The position numbers and the translations under genes are program-made. Source: Phyto melanocephala (Eukaryota > Arthropoda > Insecta > Diptera > Rhinophoridae). From it: a DNA stretch of 64,000 nucleotides. Shown here in pieces: positions 1 to 13,800 of this stretch. The notes under the pieces were generated by a model. The model did no database searches and was not told the origin of the DNA. It saw only the letters and a program-made list of their open reading frames with translations. Every line of letters starts with the position of its first letter. Position 1 is the stretch's first letter. Location of the stretch: positions 88,385,015-88,449,014 of the forward strand of contig OW799237.1 of NCBI GenBank assembly GCA_941918925.1, in the 5' to 3' direction.

Positions 1-1263
1 ATGAACAATGCATGTTTAACCGAAGAAAAAAAACCAGTTCATTAGGCATCAGTTGTTTTTGCTGGGTACGGTCAATTATAGGCCGGACATAATGAAATTT
101 GGTTTTACGATTTTGCTTGTAAAAAACTGTTCGAACTTTGTTTGATTAAGTATTTAAATTTAAACAACATTTTGTAGGCATAGCAGAGTGAGTAAAAGCT
201 GCTGTTAGTTATTAAGTGATTATCATAAAATTCATTTTTTATACTTAATATTTTCACTTGCATAAAATGTTAAAATTTCTTAGCTTATCGTCAATACTTA
301 TACGAAAAAATGTGTTTTACAAACATTTTTCGTTCACAGAGAGTCTACCTACCAATTGACCAGTTAAGTGTTAATAACAAATAAAATTTGTTTGAGTTAG
401 TTATTGACCTTCGTAGCTTAATTTTTATTAATAAATTATATGGTCTTAAGAGCGAGCATTTTTGTTTTTTTGTTAAACATTTTGTAATATTGAATTATTT
501 ATGTTTGTCTTTTTATTTATGCCCCCTCTTCTAGCCACAGCTTGTTGCTAGCTGAATGTTCAATAATTACACAGTGTCAATGCATAATTTATTGATTCCT
601 AAAAATTATACAGTTTGAAGTTGTTGTTGGCATGTTAACTTTTGTATTTGTTATATCATTAACAACATCACAGCTCCTCATTTGAAAATTTAATTTTTTC
701 CCCCTTTGTTTTACTGTTTAACTGTTTATCACATTTATAAAAAATAATGTGTATCTGATTAATGTTTACTTATACTCAAACTTTGTACTCAAACCCGTTT
801 AACCTCATTTTGTATCCTTAATACTATAATTTGAAAAAAATATCTGTTAAATGTTGGATAATGTATCCGTTAAAGCAAATAAGTTCGTCCAACAACATGT
901 CAATCTTGTGTGGTCATGTCTTTTTAATCTATAAATATTGTTTTAACCGTTTCTGCTCCCCCTCCTTAGCAGTTGCTTGTTCTCGTTTAAAACTAAGGTG
1001 TCAGTCAACATGATTAAAGAAAAACAAGCATGCTGAATTGTTCGTGGATGCATATGGACCACAACAACTATTAACCCATTAAATGTGACCAGTACCAGAC
1101 CAGTGGCATGTGGTTATTATTAGTCAGCTAATGAAAGTATTAAAATCTAAATTAAATCTTTTCAGGCCCCTAAATATCATTATAACTGTCATTTTGAAAT
1201 ACATTCTCCTCAACACTGCATGGTGAGTGGATTTTTCTATAAACAAACCAAATTTTTTTATTC
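1..1263. other. AT-rich sequence, nothing recognised
   Basis: Short chance open frames only. I see no repeat, RNA gene or exon-like segment here. Confidence 0.5.
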
Positions 1264-2020
1264 TTATACCCTTCACCTGTGCATAAGGGTATACATAGCT
1301 TTTTTTTTGTTTTTTTTTTTGTCATTCCGTTTGTAATTTCTACAATTTTCATTTTCCATTAAGTATATATTTTCTGAAAGCTTTTGAATAGAGGAATCGA
1401 TTAAGCCCTGACCGTCTGCCAGACTGTCCGTGTGGTGGTTGAAATCAACTCTTAGAAGCAACTATATGTTCCTCAGATCTGTGTATGGTATCAATCTTTT
1501 GGAAATATTCGGAAATGATTCGCTATTGAAATTCAGTACAATCGCAACATAACTTTCTGAGATATGAGCAAAAAACCACGACCACCTCGTTTTTTTCACA
1601 ATTACAACAACAACATACATACATACTGGTTAGATTAAACGTACATCGAATCCCAGCTGAGCCAAAAAAAAAATTTTAATTTATTTCTTTATTTTATATA
1701 TTATTTATATTTTTTTTTTTTTTTTATATTTTTAAAAAAAATTTTTAATTTTTTTTAATTTTTTTTTTGTATTTTTCATTGTTTTTTTTTTTTTGTTTTT
1801 AAAAAAAAATTTTTTTATTTTTTTTTTTTTAATATTTTTTTTTTTGAGACATACTAAAACTCAAAACGTAAACGTAAAAACATACGTAAACTCAATTTAT
1901 AATCCTACAATGTATGTACGTATTTCATATGAGATGAATGGTGATACAAACAATTGTTATTGCACACGTTGTGAAGGGTATAAAGATTCGGCACGGCCGA
2001 ATATAACACTCTTACTTGTT
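1264..2020 (-). repeat. mini-me/DINE-type element, full length
   Basis: It starts tatacccttcacc and has the conserved core gtcattccgtttgtaatttc, then cataaagtatatattttctg, a short GTCY run, ccacgaccacctcg, catcgaatcccagctgagcc, an AT-rich tract, and the end gattcggcacggccgaat with acttgtt. The TA and GTCY microsatellites flanking a core are the hallmark of dipteran mini-me/DINE elements, usually placed near Helentrons. Other copies in the window share the order of parts. Confidence 0.8.
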
Positions 2021-2040
2021 TTTTTTTTTTTGTTTTGATA

Positions 2041-3020
2041 TAGAAAACCTGGGATAAATTTGTATTGTATAGATATTTTGATACATTATCTTTATATGGA
2101 AAATCATTGATACATATTTTTCTATAGAAAATGGTAAATAAGTTTTTTTCAACAAAAACTAATTTTCATAATGTCATAAATGAAAGAAAACCTGATGATG
2201 AAATCTTAGCTGGTTTCAAAAATACATTCCACTCGGCTAGTGTCGGTAAAAATATAATTTTTCAGATTATTCTTTCATTTATCACAACTAAAAAATTCTT
2301 TGTTACAATAAGAATGTTAATATGAACTCAAACCTAAATTAAAATTAAAATATTAGGAAAATGTTAACAAATTTTCTTTGTAAAGAAATTTTAAATAAAT
2401 TTTCTTCTAACAGAAAATTTTAAAAAATTTTCATTGTATTGAAAACTTTTGATAAATTTTCTTTGTATAGAAAATTTTTGATAAATATTTTTATTAAAAA
2501 ATTTCTAATTAATTTTTTTGATAAAAAGTTTTTGATATTATTTTTTTAAAAAAATTTTAATAAATTTTCATTTTAAAAAATTTTTGATAAATTCCTTGTG
2601 AAGAAAATTTTTGATTAATTTTCTTCACATATACAAATTTTAATAAATTTTCTTTGTACGGAAACTTTTTGTTAAATTTTTTTTGTGTAGAAAATATCTA
2701 ATAAGTTTTTTTGTATAGAAAATTTTTAAAAAATTTTTTGTAAAGAATATTTTTTGACAATTTCTTTAAGTAGAAAATTTTTGATAATTTTTTTTTAGAA
2801 CATTTTTGATAAATTTTCTTTTTTTAGAAAGTTTGTGGTAAATTTTTGAATAATTTTCTTTTCAATTAAATTTTTTTTAAATAATTTTTATTGTATAGAA
2901 AAAAATTGATATATTTCCTTTGTGTAAAAAATTGTTGATAAATTTTCTTTTCATAGAAAATTTTTTGTAAATCTTGATTTGATTTCTATTTAAATCAAAA
3001 ATAGAAAATTTTTAAAAAAA
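2041..3020. repeat. Degenerate AT-rich tandem array, about 30-bp unit
   Basis: Variants of gataaattttctttgtatag followed by aaaattttt recur all along the stretch at roughly 27-35 bp spacing. This is an old minisatellite-like array rather than random AT-rich DNA. No coding potential. Confidence 0.65.
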
Positions 3021-3177
3021 TTTCTTTGCGGAAAAAAATTATAAGTTCTATAATATTTAAAAATATTTTTGTTTTAATTTTTAGTAAAGTTCTTCTTTAA
3101 AAAACTATAATTTAAATTTATAACCAAGCTTTTTCTTTATAATTTGTAGTTATTTTCAGTAAAAAAAAAGAATAAGG

Positions 3178-3304
3178 CCCATACCTAAACAAGAGCGTTG
3201 AGCGTCAAGCGTTGCAATTCTGCATGTTTTTTGTTATTGTTACAAAAACAAAACACATGTAAAACTCCAACGCTTGACGCTCAACGCTCTTGTTTAGGTA
3301 TGGG
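3178..3304. repeat. Small MITE or hairpin with perfect 37-bp arms
   Basis: Arms 3178-3214 and 3268-3304 are exact reverse complements (outer bases CCCATACCTAAACAAGAGCG) around a 53-bp loop. The arm itself carries the repeated word GAGCGT/AAGCGT. The rest of the intergenic sequence is unlike it in base composition. Confidence 0.75.
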
Positions 3305-5583
3305 GGTAATATGCCACATACATACATACATACATACTTATGTTAATATTTTAACTGTCATTTAAAGACAAATATTCGACTGCATTAAATGACAGACAAC
3401 TGTACGAGTATTCATCACGTTTGCAAAATTTTAATTAATTAAATGCTTGTAGATTTAAAACAATGCACAGTCACATTTATTTTTTACCTCCTAGTTCAAA
3501 ATATTTCGTGTACAGTGGAATTCAGTTCCTATCATTCGCTGTGTGTTTATAAGTAGTGTGATAAATAATTACCCAATATTTTGTTATCTTCTTTTTTAAA
3601 GGTGAGGTCTCAGTACTTATAATAAATTATTGGTTTTTAAGAGAAAAAAACACATTACCTGAAGTAACATCTATAAATACTGTTAGATATTTAAAAGTAT
3701 TTATAAAGTATTTTTCATCAATTTTGTTATTAAGTACTGTTTTTTGTACATAAATGTAATAAAAAGTATTTATAAATTGCAAACATACAATTATATAAAA
3801 GAAGTATTTTTTTAAGAGATTACTAGCACTGATATACAGGTTTTTGTTGTTCATTAACAAGTGGTTTTCACGATTTCAATTGTCAGAAGAAAAATAAAAC
3901 AGAAATCCGCAATGAATTTGCCTCCCTTTGTCTATTTATGTTTATGATATTGAGAGACAAGTTTAAACAATTAAATTAAACTGTTTAAATGTTTGTATAC
4001 ATTGTATCTCTGTGGATAATAATTGCAAAATAAAACTTATTATTACTTTTTAGGAACGTGTGTTTTAATTATATTTGGTTATTGCTACAAGGTAAACTTC
4101 CCTTCTTTTATTGCTGATTTTTAAAAAATACTCATTAGTTTACCTTTTACTGATACCGTTTCTATTGCATTATGACAATGCCAAAGCAAATCACATATAA
4201 ACTATTTGCTGCTGATAAGGTCTCACTCTATAGCAAAAGCAACAGCAATACCACCAACAACAATTTTTTTTTTTTCGTATTAACATATTGCACGCTTTTG
4301 GAATAAAAGTAAGCAACCTTAAGCAGCAACAAAATAGTTTAATGGTTTCTCTACTGACTAAAAATTTTAATCTTAATTATTTTGTACGAGTAGTACAAGT
4401 ACCAAATCGTACTCCCAAATACTATTTTAAATACGTACACATGTATGTATGAGTGCATTTTATCAGCATTTAAAACCATTTATATTATGTTGAGCATTGT
4501 AAAATATTGAGTAAGAGTTTGAGTGAATAGAAAAAAAAGTTTGTTTTCTTATGTTTATTGTTTATTTGTTTTTAACAATTTCAATAGTTAAATTAGTCTA
4601 TTTTTATTTATTTAATAAAAAAAAAATTGTTAAATTTAAAGAGATGCAGAATGTGTGAGAGCAAAAGCTCAAGTTAAATTTTACTTGTATTCATTATTAA
4701 TGTTTCAACATTATTGTTGTTATTGTTTACTTTTATTTGTTTTAGATAAACACGATTTACAAACAAGTACACCAAAGCGGATTTAGTTAAGAGCAAGGCC
4801 ATTTGCCATAAATAAAATAATATCGTTAAATTTGTTATTTGGATTTATTTTTGTTTGTGTTATTTAAAGCAATGAAATCTTTTCCTTTTTTTATTAAAAA
4901 AAAAATTGGCTTAATTGTGCCAACAATTTGAAAAGGCCAGAAAAGAGGGAGTGGCACCTCTCACAGAAAATAATAAATTGTAAGACATACATATATAAAG
5001 TACTAGATATTATTAGTTGGAAATAGAGTAAAAAACATTCTTTCAAATAATTATTCAGGGCCAGAAAGTGGCCCAGAAACGTGTTTTTATATATAAAATT
5101 GGCTGTGTTGACTAGTTCCCATAAATAAAAATGCTTTTTTATAATTCTTGGAACGTTACCAAACATTAAAAATCATTGATGAATTTTGTAATCTATACAT
5201 TTTTCTTGCTTAAAATTTTAAATATTATTATTTTATTCGTAATAATTTTTTTTTAATTTTTTGTGAACAATTTTTTTTATAAAAATTTTTTACTACAACA
5301 TTTTCTGATTTCAATATTTTTTTACCAACATTTTTTACTAAGATATATTCGGATTTAAAATGATTTTTAAAAACTATAAAATTTTTATTTTATATATAAG
5401 TTCTAAAAAAAATTTAATTTGTATAAAATTTTTGTTTAATTATTGATTTCTAAACATTTTTGTATAAATATTTCTATTTGCGACAATTTTTAAAAAATAT
5501 ATTTTTAAACTGATGTTTTATAAAATTTTTTTTTTTTTACATTAAATGTTAAATAATTCTTTAAATTTGCAATTTATATATAA
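3305..5583. other. AT-rich sequence, nothing recognised
   Basis: Only scattered short open frames and homopolymer runs. Nothing resembles a fly exon or an RNA gene. Confidence 0.5.
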
Positions 5584-6137
5584 CCAGCTGACCCGGCAAA
5601 CGTTGTTTTGCCATATCTAGGAAATATTTTTTACATTAAAAAAAAACGTAAACCTAAGGTGTTCTCCGATATGCAGATCTATCTTAGTTTAAAATTTCAT
5701 CGAGTGGTTATGTTATTTGGGGTGAGGCATAAATTGTGTCATGGGTTGAGTCATCCTAAATATTTAGGAGTATGAAAAATAGATGTTGACCGATTCTTAA
5801 ACGTTTATTTCTGCATTGGCTGGACTATAAATTATGTACAATTTAAAGAAATATACTAAAAAAAGCGGGCGTTAAAGTAGGCGTGGTAAAAAAATTATCC
5901 TAATAATGATATCAGAGTCTTATTTATATTATGTGAAAAATTCAAGAAGATCGGTCAATCAGTTTGGCCTACTTAAGGCGGCGTGAAAAAAGTAGTGGCA
6001 TTGAGACGTATGAAAAATAGATGTTTACCAATTCTCAGACCTACCCGAAATGCACACAAAATTTCATGAAAATCGGCCGAGCCCTTTCGGAGGAGTTTAA
6101 TCACAAACACCACGACACCAGAATTCTATATATTAGA
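5584..6137 (-). mobile_element. Non-autonomous Helitron-like element
   Basis: It lies between a host A and a host T. On the minus strand it starts TCTAATATATAG and ends CAGCTGG, fitting the Helitron rule (5' TC, 3' CTRR, A/T insertion). It contains acccggcaaacgttgttttg and aatttcatgaaaatcggccg, words typical of a very common insect repeat family. No coding sequence remains. Confidence 0.6.
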
Positions 6138-7215
6138 TATTATAGTTTTTTATAAATTTTTGTTCAAATTTATAACAAAGATATTCGAGTAAAGAACATT
6201 TCCGTTACGTTTTCGAAAAAAAATTTCAGAAAAATTTTTTCTAATTTTAATAAAATTATTATAAAAAAATACGTTGTACGTTACCCATAAAGTTTTTATT
6301 ATAAAAAATTTATTTAATTTTTCTATTTAAGAAAAACTTCGGTAAAATTTCGATTAAAAAAAATCTCTTAGATTTTCAATATAAAAAAAATAATAAATAA
6401 ATATAAATAATTATGTAAAATGGTTTGAATTTTTTTAAATTAAATTTTTGAATTGAAGAAAATTGTTGTCAAATTTTAGCTTCGTAAAACACCAAGCAAA
6501 ATATTCGATATTTAAAATTTTTTTTTTTAGTTTTTATTTAAATTTAAATTATTATTAAATTTTCTGTTTTTTGTATTTTTCTATTCAAAAAGATTTTTTA
6601 TTAAATTTTTAGTTTCTTAAAATTTTTTTATTTAATTATTTCATCTAAAAAAATTTTAATCGATTTGCGTTATGAAACGTTTTTATACAAATGTTGTTCT
6701 TTGAAAACTTATCAAAAAAAATTTTCGATTTTAAAAAACATTTTTCTCAAACCAGTTGCTTTTATTAAAACACCCTTGACTGTAGTGAGCATTTATTTAT
6801 TATTTTTAATTTTGTTGTGTTTTAAGTGAAGAGCTGACTGACTGCCTGCTCAGGCATTTTTTCAAAGATACAAAAAAAACGGTAGTAGCTTGGAAACAGC
6901 TGTTATGCAAAGATGTTTTTTTTTTCGTGTTGTCTGTGTTTTTTTTAACGGAGAGGGAGTGTTAATATTTAACCAACAAAAACGCAAGTGAATAAATACT
7001 AAGTGGAAAAAGTTTCTAATAAAAATAAAAAAAAGTTAGAGACAACAAAATAATTAAATTTTTAAACAAACGTGTCAAGAAAATAACAAGAACAACATAC
7101 AAACAAAAAATGTCAAAATAAACGTATTAATCATAAATTTGAAAATATGTACTTATTTGTGTAACTCTACAAATAAATAAATAAAGAAAAATAAATTAAA
7201 AACAATAACAGCGCC
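6138..7215. other. Upstream and probable 5' leader of Epac exon 1
   Basis: Very AT-rich; the last 250 bases are A-rich with few T runs, like a fly 5' untranslated leader. No clear TATA plus initiator pair could be chosen, so the transcription start is not assigned. Confidence 0.35.
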
Positions 7216-7851
7216 ATGGCAAACAACTCCTCCTCCGCCTGTTTACGACTTAAAACAGCAAGTGCCACACAAAAACGTTGGTCTCAACACATTGTAGCCT
7301 CGTCCTACGATGATGTTTGTGTTTTATTGAAGTATCAGCAAAGACGTCATTCACAAGATGATTTGACGTTGATGAAAAAACTAAACCCCCATAAAGCCCC
7401 AAAAACGTATTCCACTCTCACTCATTATCATAGTAAAGATAATATAAATGATAATAACAATGACTACAACATAAATAACAATTATATTGACGGTATAGTG
7501 CTCTTAAATTCAAACGGTGGCCTTTGTTTAAGTACAAAACTTAATAACTATAATGAAAATAATTATTGTAATGGAAATAGTGTTAAAAATATTAATGAAA
7601 ATCAAATAATAGCAATTCAAACCGTAACCGATACTTCCGGCATAACAAAACATCAAAAACGCTTACAGACATGTAATAGCGGTAAACAGGTTAATGGTGG
7701 CAATGATGAAGATGATGGTCATGTTTGTTACGATCAAAGTAATGGTCACCCTAAAACCGCAACCCAAAAAACACAGGCGGATATTAATTACAGGCAAAGA
7801 AGAAGAAGAAAATTTTTACGACCCATCTCATGTTTCGAACCCACAGATCAT
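7216..7851 (+). CDS. Epac: Epac exon 1, candidate first coding exon
   Basis: A 212-codon open segment begins at an ATG in a good context (gcgccATGG) after an A-rich leader and ends at a donor CAT|GTATGA, phase 0, which joins exon 2 in frame. Without splicing it stops at once at 7855-7857. The peptide has no domain I recognise. It has an Asn/Asp-rich low-complexity stretch around residues 74-95 and a basic run [11 protein letters not shown] near the end that would suit a basophilic kinase. Coding use and frame continuity support it as Epac's N-terminus, but it could belong to one isoform only, with other first exons upstream. Confidence 0.65.
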
Positions 7852-10800
7852 GTATGAACTTGTTTTCCAATATACTTTAATTGCAATTTAGAGATACACA
7901 CAGACAGACATATTTAAACACTAATTTATTTTTAAAAGAAAAAACAATTTTGTTTGTTTTTCTTATTACTCCTATCGTTAGGGTTAGCGTGTCTAAAATC
8001 ACTTTTAATTAGTTTATACTTTTATACATGCATAGTTGTTGTATGTTCTTTGTTTCCGTGTAAACTTCTAATATGTTTGTTTTGTTTTTTCTTCATTTCT
8101 TTTTTCGTCTTTTCTATAGAAAAACAAGGAATTAATGAATGATATTATCACCAGCTGTAAATTGAAAAATGGTAAGTATCTATTATATTGTTGAAGAAAG
8201 TAATTATGAAACAAAAATTAAACAAAATATTTTAAATTTTAATTTTTTTAACGTTATAACTTTGCAAATAAATATACAAACAAAAGAAAGGGTATTTTTA
8301 AAGAGATTTAATTAAGATTAGAAATGCTTGTGAAAGGTTAACGCTAAAATATAGTTAAGTTATTTAAGTCGATCTAGGCGTAAATTGAAATTTAAAAACA
8401 AGAAAATGTTTGCCGTTCACCTTCAAGTACAACGTGATTTTGCAAGGTTATTTGGGAAAAAAAATTTTGTCAAACATACCAGTCGCTTTTGGACATATTT
8501 TGTTCTGCAACCGTTCTAGTATTTACACACTAGACCCATTTCCAAACAACGTAATGTACTACCCTAATGGTTCAATAATTATATGTTTCAGTTTGCAGAA
8601 AATCTTTAAACTTTTGCTTATTTTTGTCTTATTCTGTGGCTTGGAGCTAAAAGGGCCAATGTCACTTTTTGCTCTTTTGAGTAAATCATTGCATTAGATT
8701 TGTTTTCTTGCTGTATTTTATTTTAGTAAAACAGCTAAAGTCATACTTAACCCAGAACAGCTTCATAAATAAAATGTCACTATGAAAGCACCTATAAAAT
8801 TTAAAGTTCAATTCCAATTTTCTTAAAAGTAAATATTTTGACATTGGCCCTTTTAGCTCCAAGCCACGGATATAACCATTCCGTTTGTCGTTTCTACAAT
8901 ATTCATTCCCAACCCCATAAAACTTATTACTAGAAAATCTATTGAACAATTGGTCCATTCTTCTAGAATCTTTAAATTAATCTTTTCATAGTTAACGAAT
9001 TTATATTAATATTCTGACAATATTTTGTTGCCGCCAAAGTTTAATAATTTTTAAACAATCGTTCAGCAATGAATACGCTTTCTTTTCTAGTGTAATTCTC
9101 TCTTTTTGCTTCAACTAAACTGTCCGCTGTTAAACTGTTTCAAATGTTAGAACAGAACTCCAGCGTAACTAGATTTTTCATTTAAATTATCATCAAAAAT
9201 ACGTCTTTCATGTTTAAAATCTCTTAGTACTTCTATATCCGCCAGGGATTTAAACTGTGTATTAATTGAGTAAAAATTTTTGTATTCGTTTGGAAAAAAT
9301 TTTATTAGAAGTGGCACTATGCTATTCGTAAACATAAACTGAGAAAGTTTGTAAATTGTACCAAATGGGTAATTGGTGTACCATTGTACTTTTGAGGTTT
9401 AAATTGTACCACAAAAAGTACAATTGTACCAACTTTTGCAACCCTGGTACTCATATTTGCATTAAAATTTTATACATCTTGTAAACCAAAACCAAATTTT
9501 TTCTTTAAAACGGACCAAAGCCTGGCAAAACCTCCAATTATCTCAAATCGCCTTTCCAAGTATAAATTCAATGATTGAAATAAAACTATTTTGAAATTAA
9601 TAAAAGAGTTAAAAATAGTGATGAAACTATGCAATTTTTTTAAATTAAAATCCATTTGCAATTAAATAATTTTTACAATTAATTTGTAAATTTGTAGTTT
9701 TTAAAAGTTTCAAAGTTTCAAAATACATTTATAAGTATTAATATTCAAATAATCCTCTAATTTTCTTTATTATCCCAGCAAAAAAATTTATGACAAATTT
9801 GAATGAATTTGCGGGCGTTCAACTGATGACGCAGTGATTAAACTTAGGTGAAAACATTAATGATTTTACATTAGCGTGTCATTGGAGATCATTGTTTACA
9901 TAAATATATTAATGAAATGCAATCAGAAGTTGAGTTGAATTTGTTTGTTTACATGAATTGTTTAAGATATTTTGCATGATGTTGTATTCATTTTTAAGCA
10001 CATCATTTATGACAAATTATTTCACATTTAGGAATTCAATTAGAATGAATGCTTTTACACAATTGATTTAGAAATCTTGAAAATGTAGTTCGCTTTGCAC
10101 TTCTTTTAATTTTTTTTTTTTTTTTTTGCTGGGATGTCAATTAAATACTATATATTGACACCTACAGTTATCTACAACATTTTAATGTTTCAAGTGTAAA
10201 TACAGAGCTCTTGCTCTTAAACTTACTTACTTAAACTTTGTGCTTTCAACTAAAAATAGTCAAAAAAAAAAAAAAAAATAGTCAAACCAACTAACCTACC
10301 AAGTTGTGCTTAAATTAAAAAAATCCCAATAAACTGGCATCCCTGAAACCAACCAATACGTTTTTGTTGTTTTGGCGCAAAAAAAAACAAGAACAATAGA
10401 AAATCTAACTATGAAACAAGACATATCCATAAGGTATATGCAACGGCGAATTGATACAACAAAGCAACTTTTCAGGGGATGTTTTATGTCAAGGCCAATT
10501 CGTATATCAGGAATGGAAAAATTGTTTTTACATATTAAATATATTAAAATTTCATTAAAAAAAGTATATAAATTTTTTAAACACATTATTAATGACACAA
10601 AAGCAACATATATACATAAATTTAGCACATTTATTATCAAAAAAGTACAATCAAGTTAATTGTTTAACACCAAAACCAAAATCACATTTCCCATCCCTGC
10701 CATAATAAATGAAATCAAGGCGAATTCAACCAATTTTGACAAAAAGTTTCCCCATCAACTGGGCTGATAATTTCACCTGTATGAATTCGCCTTGCTATGA

Positions 10801-13800
10801 AATTCTTATTATTTTAACATTAAGGGTAATCAGTACTTACTGCACAAATGCAAATTTGCATCAATTGTTCATTTACAGATACTTGCCGAAAAAAGTTTTA
10901 ATACAAATACTTTTCATTATTACAAAAAGAAATTGTCAAATTGTAGATAAAGAATTTTTACATAAATGACGGGTCAATGTTGATACTTTAGGGGCCTTAT
11001 TATATTGTGGTCTTGTTTATTATTCAGCCATTAATGCCATATTACACAGTTAAAGTTACACGGCATGTTTTTTACATCTGACTTGTCAAATTCTGCACTG
11101 CTAATACAACATGTCGTGTGTTACCTTTGAAACATTGCTTCTTTAAAAAACATGTGTTGAGACATCTGACAAAATTTTAATTAGAGTGCGCTCTATTTTC
11201 TTCTGTCAAAACATGTGACATCAGTCTTTGGCAGAAATCTCTGCTGCTGCAAAGTAGTCAGCGTAAGAGTACAATTTTGACAGACATGTAGATTAACATA
11301 TGTCTAACAAATTTTAAAGTCAGATGTAAAAAACATGTCGTGTATTATAGCCTTAAGTAGCGTTATCCAATCATTTAACTTTTTTCTAGCTAAAGAGAAT
11401 TGGTGAGATATATATTGTGAGAATTGACAGCTCTAATATTTTTAGCCACAATCTACCGATGCCTTGCAAATCAATATAATGTCAGATCACTTTAGCACAC
11501 AAAAAAATAAAACCCTTTAACGCGGAAGTTATTACCAATTATTATTAATTTTATTTGCGATAATTATTTTCAATAAAAATTAGCTAAAAAGGCTGTATAA
11601 AAAATATAAAAAAATAAGAAGCCATCATGACAGATTTCGTGAACATATTTTCTATTCGCTCTATATATCGTCGTTGCTCTAACAAATTCAGTTATGTGCT
11701 TTTCACAGAGTTGTCAGGAGAGCAAAAAAATCATTTTATTTTCTTACTTTTCAGTACGAAATTTCCGCATACTGACTATTGTTTATTTCTGAAACAATCA
11801 AGATATCGTTAAAGGGTTTGGTGGATAGATGTATGACCAATAATGATTTAAAATAGAGCAATAAATTTTTTTTTTGATAATTGTCACATAACCGATTTTG
11901 TCAGAGCAGCGACGATATATTTTTTTATTAACAATAAATTTTCAACAAATTTTAGTAATTATGCCAGTTTTTAATATTACTGTTTTATAATAATAATTCA
12001 CTACAAAAAGTTTCTTTTCTAACGCCACTTTTCTACTTTTTAAATTATTGGTTTGTTTACTTGATTGTTTGCCATGTTGCCCTGAACCCCATTCTCAATG
12101 TAAAATGTAAATGAACCCTTATCACTCAAAAACCTCAGCGAATTAATAAAAACAATTTGAAAAACCGCACTTGAAATTAATTAAAAAAAAAACAAAGCAA
12201 ACACACAAACATTCTTATTTATCTTGACCTTGAATTGAAAATGTATTATTTTACATCCGAAATACGAAGAAAAGCCGTAACCATTTGGTGAGCAATTAAA
12301 ATAACCATGACAAAATTTGGTAACAATTGTAAATTTAATGCTGTCAAACTTTCAGCGAGACTTTTAGTAGATTCATTAATTAATATTCGGTTTACAGAAC
12401 ACAAACGTTTATGACGTTTATGACCATCCATAAGTATTCTTGAATCAACAGTGAAATTTGTTTAATATTTATAAGGGAAAGACAGCCAGACATAAAAATT
12501 AATAAATTAATAAATAAATATAAATTTTAATTAAATTAAAAATTGAAAAATATCGAAATGTCACACGACATAAAATGTTAACTTGTAGTTATACAAAAAA
12601 ATTTTATAAATAAAATCATATAAAATCATACAAAAATTTTAATTTATCATTATCAGCAACTTAATTATAAATTTAGTTGCCCGGAAGACATAGAAAACTT
12701 AAATAAAATTATTTGTATAAAAATTTTAAAGCATTTTAAAAGAGTTTTTTCAACAAGTATAAAAAACAAGTAACAGTGCTATATTCGGCCGTGCCGAATC
12801 TTATATACCCTTCACAACGTGTAGTCATGCAATAACAATTGTTTGTATCACCATTCATCTCATATAAAATACTACGTACATACATATAAAAAAAATACCA
12901 AAAAAAAAATTTAAAAAAAAATATATTAGAAATAAAAAAAAATAATAAAAAAATTAAAAAAAAAATTAAAAAAAAAATTTAAAAAAAAATCAAAAAAAAA
13001 ATTAAAAAAAAAAATTTTTTTAAAATTAAAAAAAATATAAAAAAAATAATAAAATATAAATAATATATGAAATAAAATAAAATAAAATTTTTTTTGGCTC
13101 AGCTGGAATTCGATGCCACGTTTACTTTAACCAATATGTATGTAGGTTGTTGTTGTAATTGTGAAAAAAAACGAGGTGGTCGTGGTTTTTTGCTCATATC
13201 TCAGAAAGTTATGGGGCGATTGTGCTGAATTTCAATAGCGATTCATTCCTGGATATTTCCAAGAGATTAATACCATATAGAGATCTGAGGAACATATAGT
13301 TGCTTCTAAAAGTTGATTTCAACCAACACACGGACAGACGGGCAGACGGACAGATAGTCAGGGCTTAATTGACTCCTCTATTCATAAGCTTTCAGAAAAT
13401 ATATACTTTATGGGGTCGGAAATGAAAATTGTAGAAATTACAAACGGAATAACAAAGCTATATACACCCTTGTGCACCACAGGTGAAGGGTATAATAAAG
13501 TTTCATATGTGTATTTGATTCAGGAAATAAAAAGGCCAACAGCCTAATGGATGCATATAGTATAAAATAGCAAGAGTATGACTAAGATGTAACCATTTTG
13601 AATTGACTAACTGTAAATTGGGCAACTGTATGTAATTTGTTAAATATTATTGTTTCAACACGTGCAAGACGTTTTGACCATGAAAACAAACATAACCATC
13701 CTGCACATTTGGTAACCATAAAACTCTTTTTATCACTGATGATGAACATCTTTAATATAATAAGGAATAAGGACGTCTACTTATTTTTGTAATTTTATTA

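Noticed and set aside
6770..7215. A defined promoter for Epac
   Set aside because: TATA-like words are everywhere in this AT-rich DNA, and no initiator or downstream element could be singled out.
8410..8697. A 95-codon open frame downstream of exon 2
   Set aside because: It runs into a MITE end at 8637 and has no recognisable motif; chance frame.
10296..10659. Overlapping open frames of 114 and 95 codons
   Set aside because: No similarity to anything I know, AT-biased composition, and no splice or start context; they look like chance.
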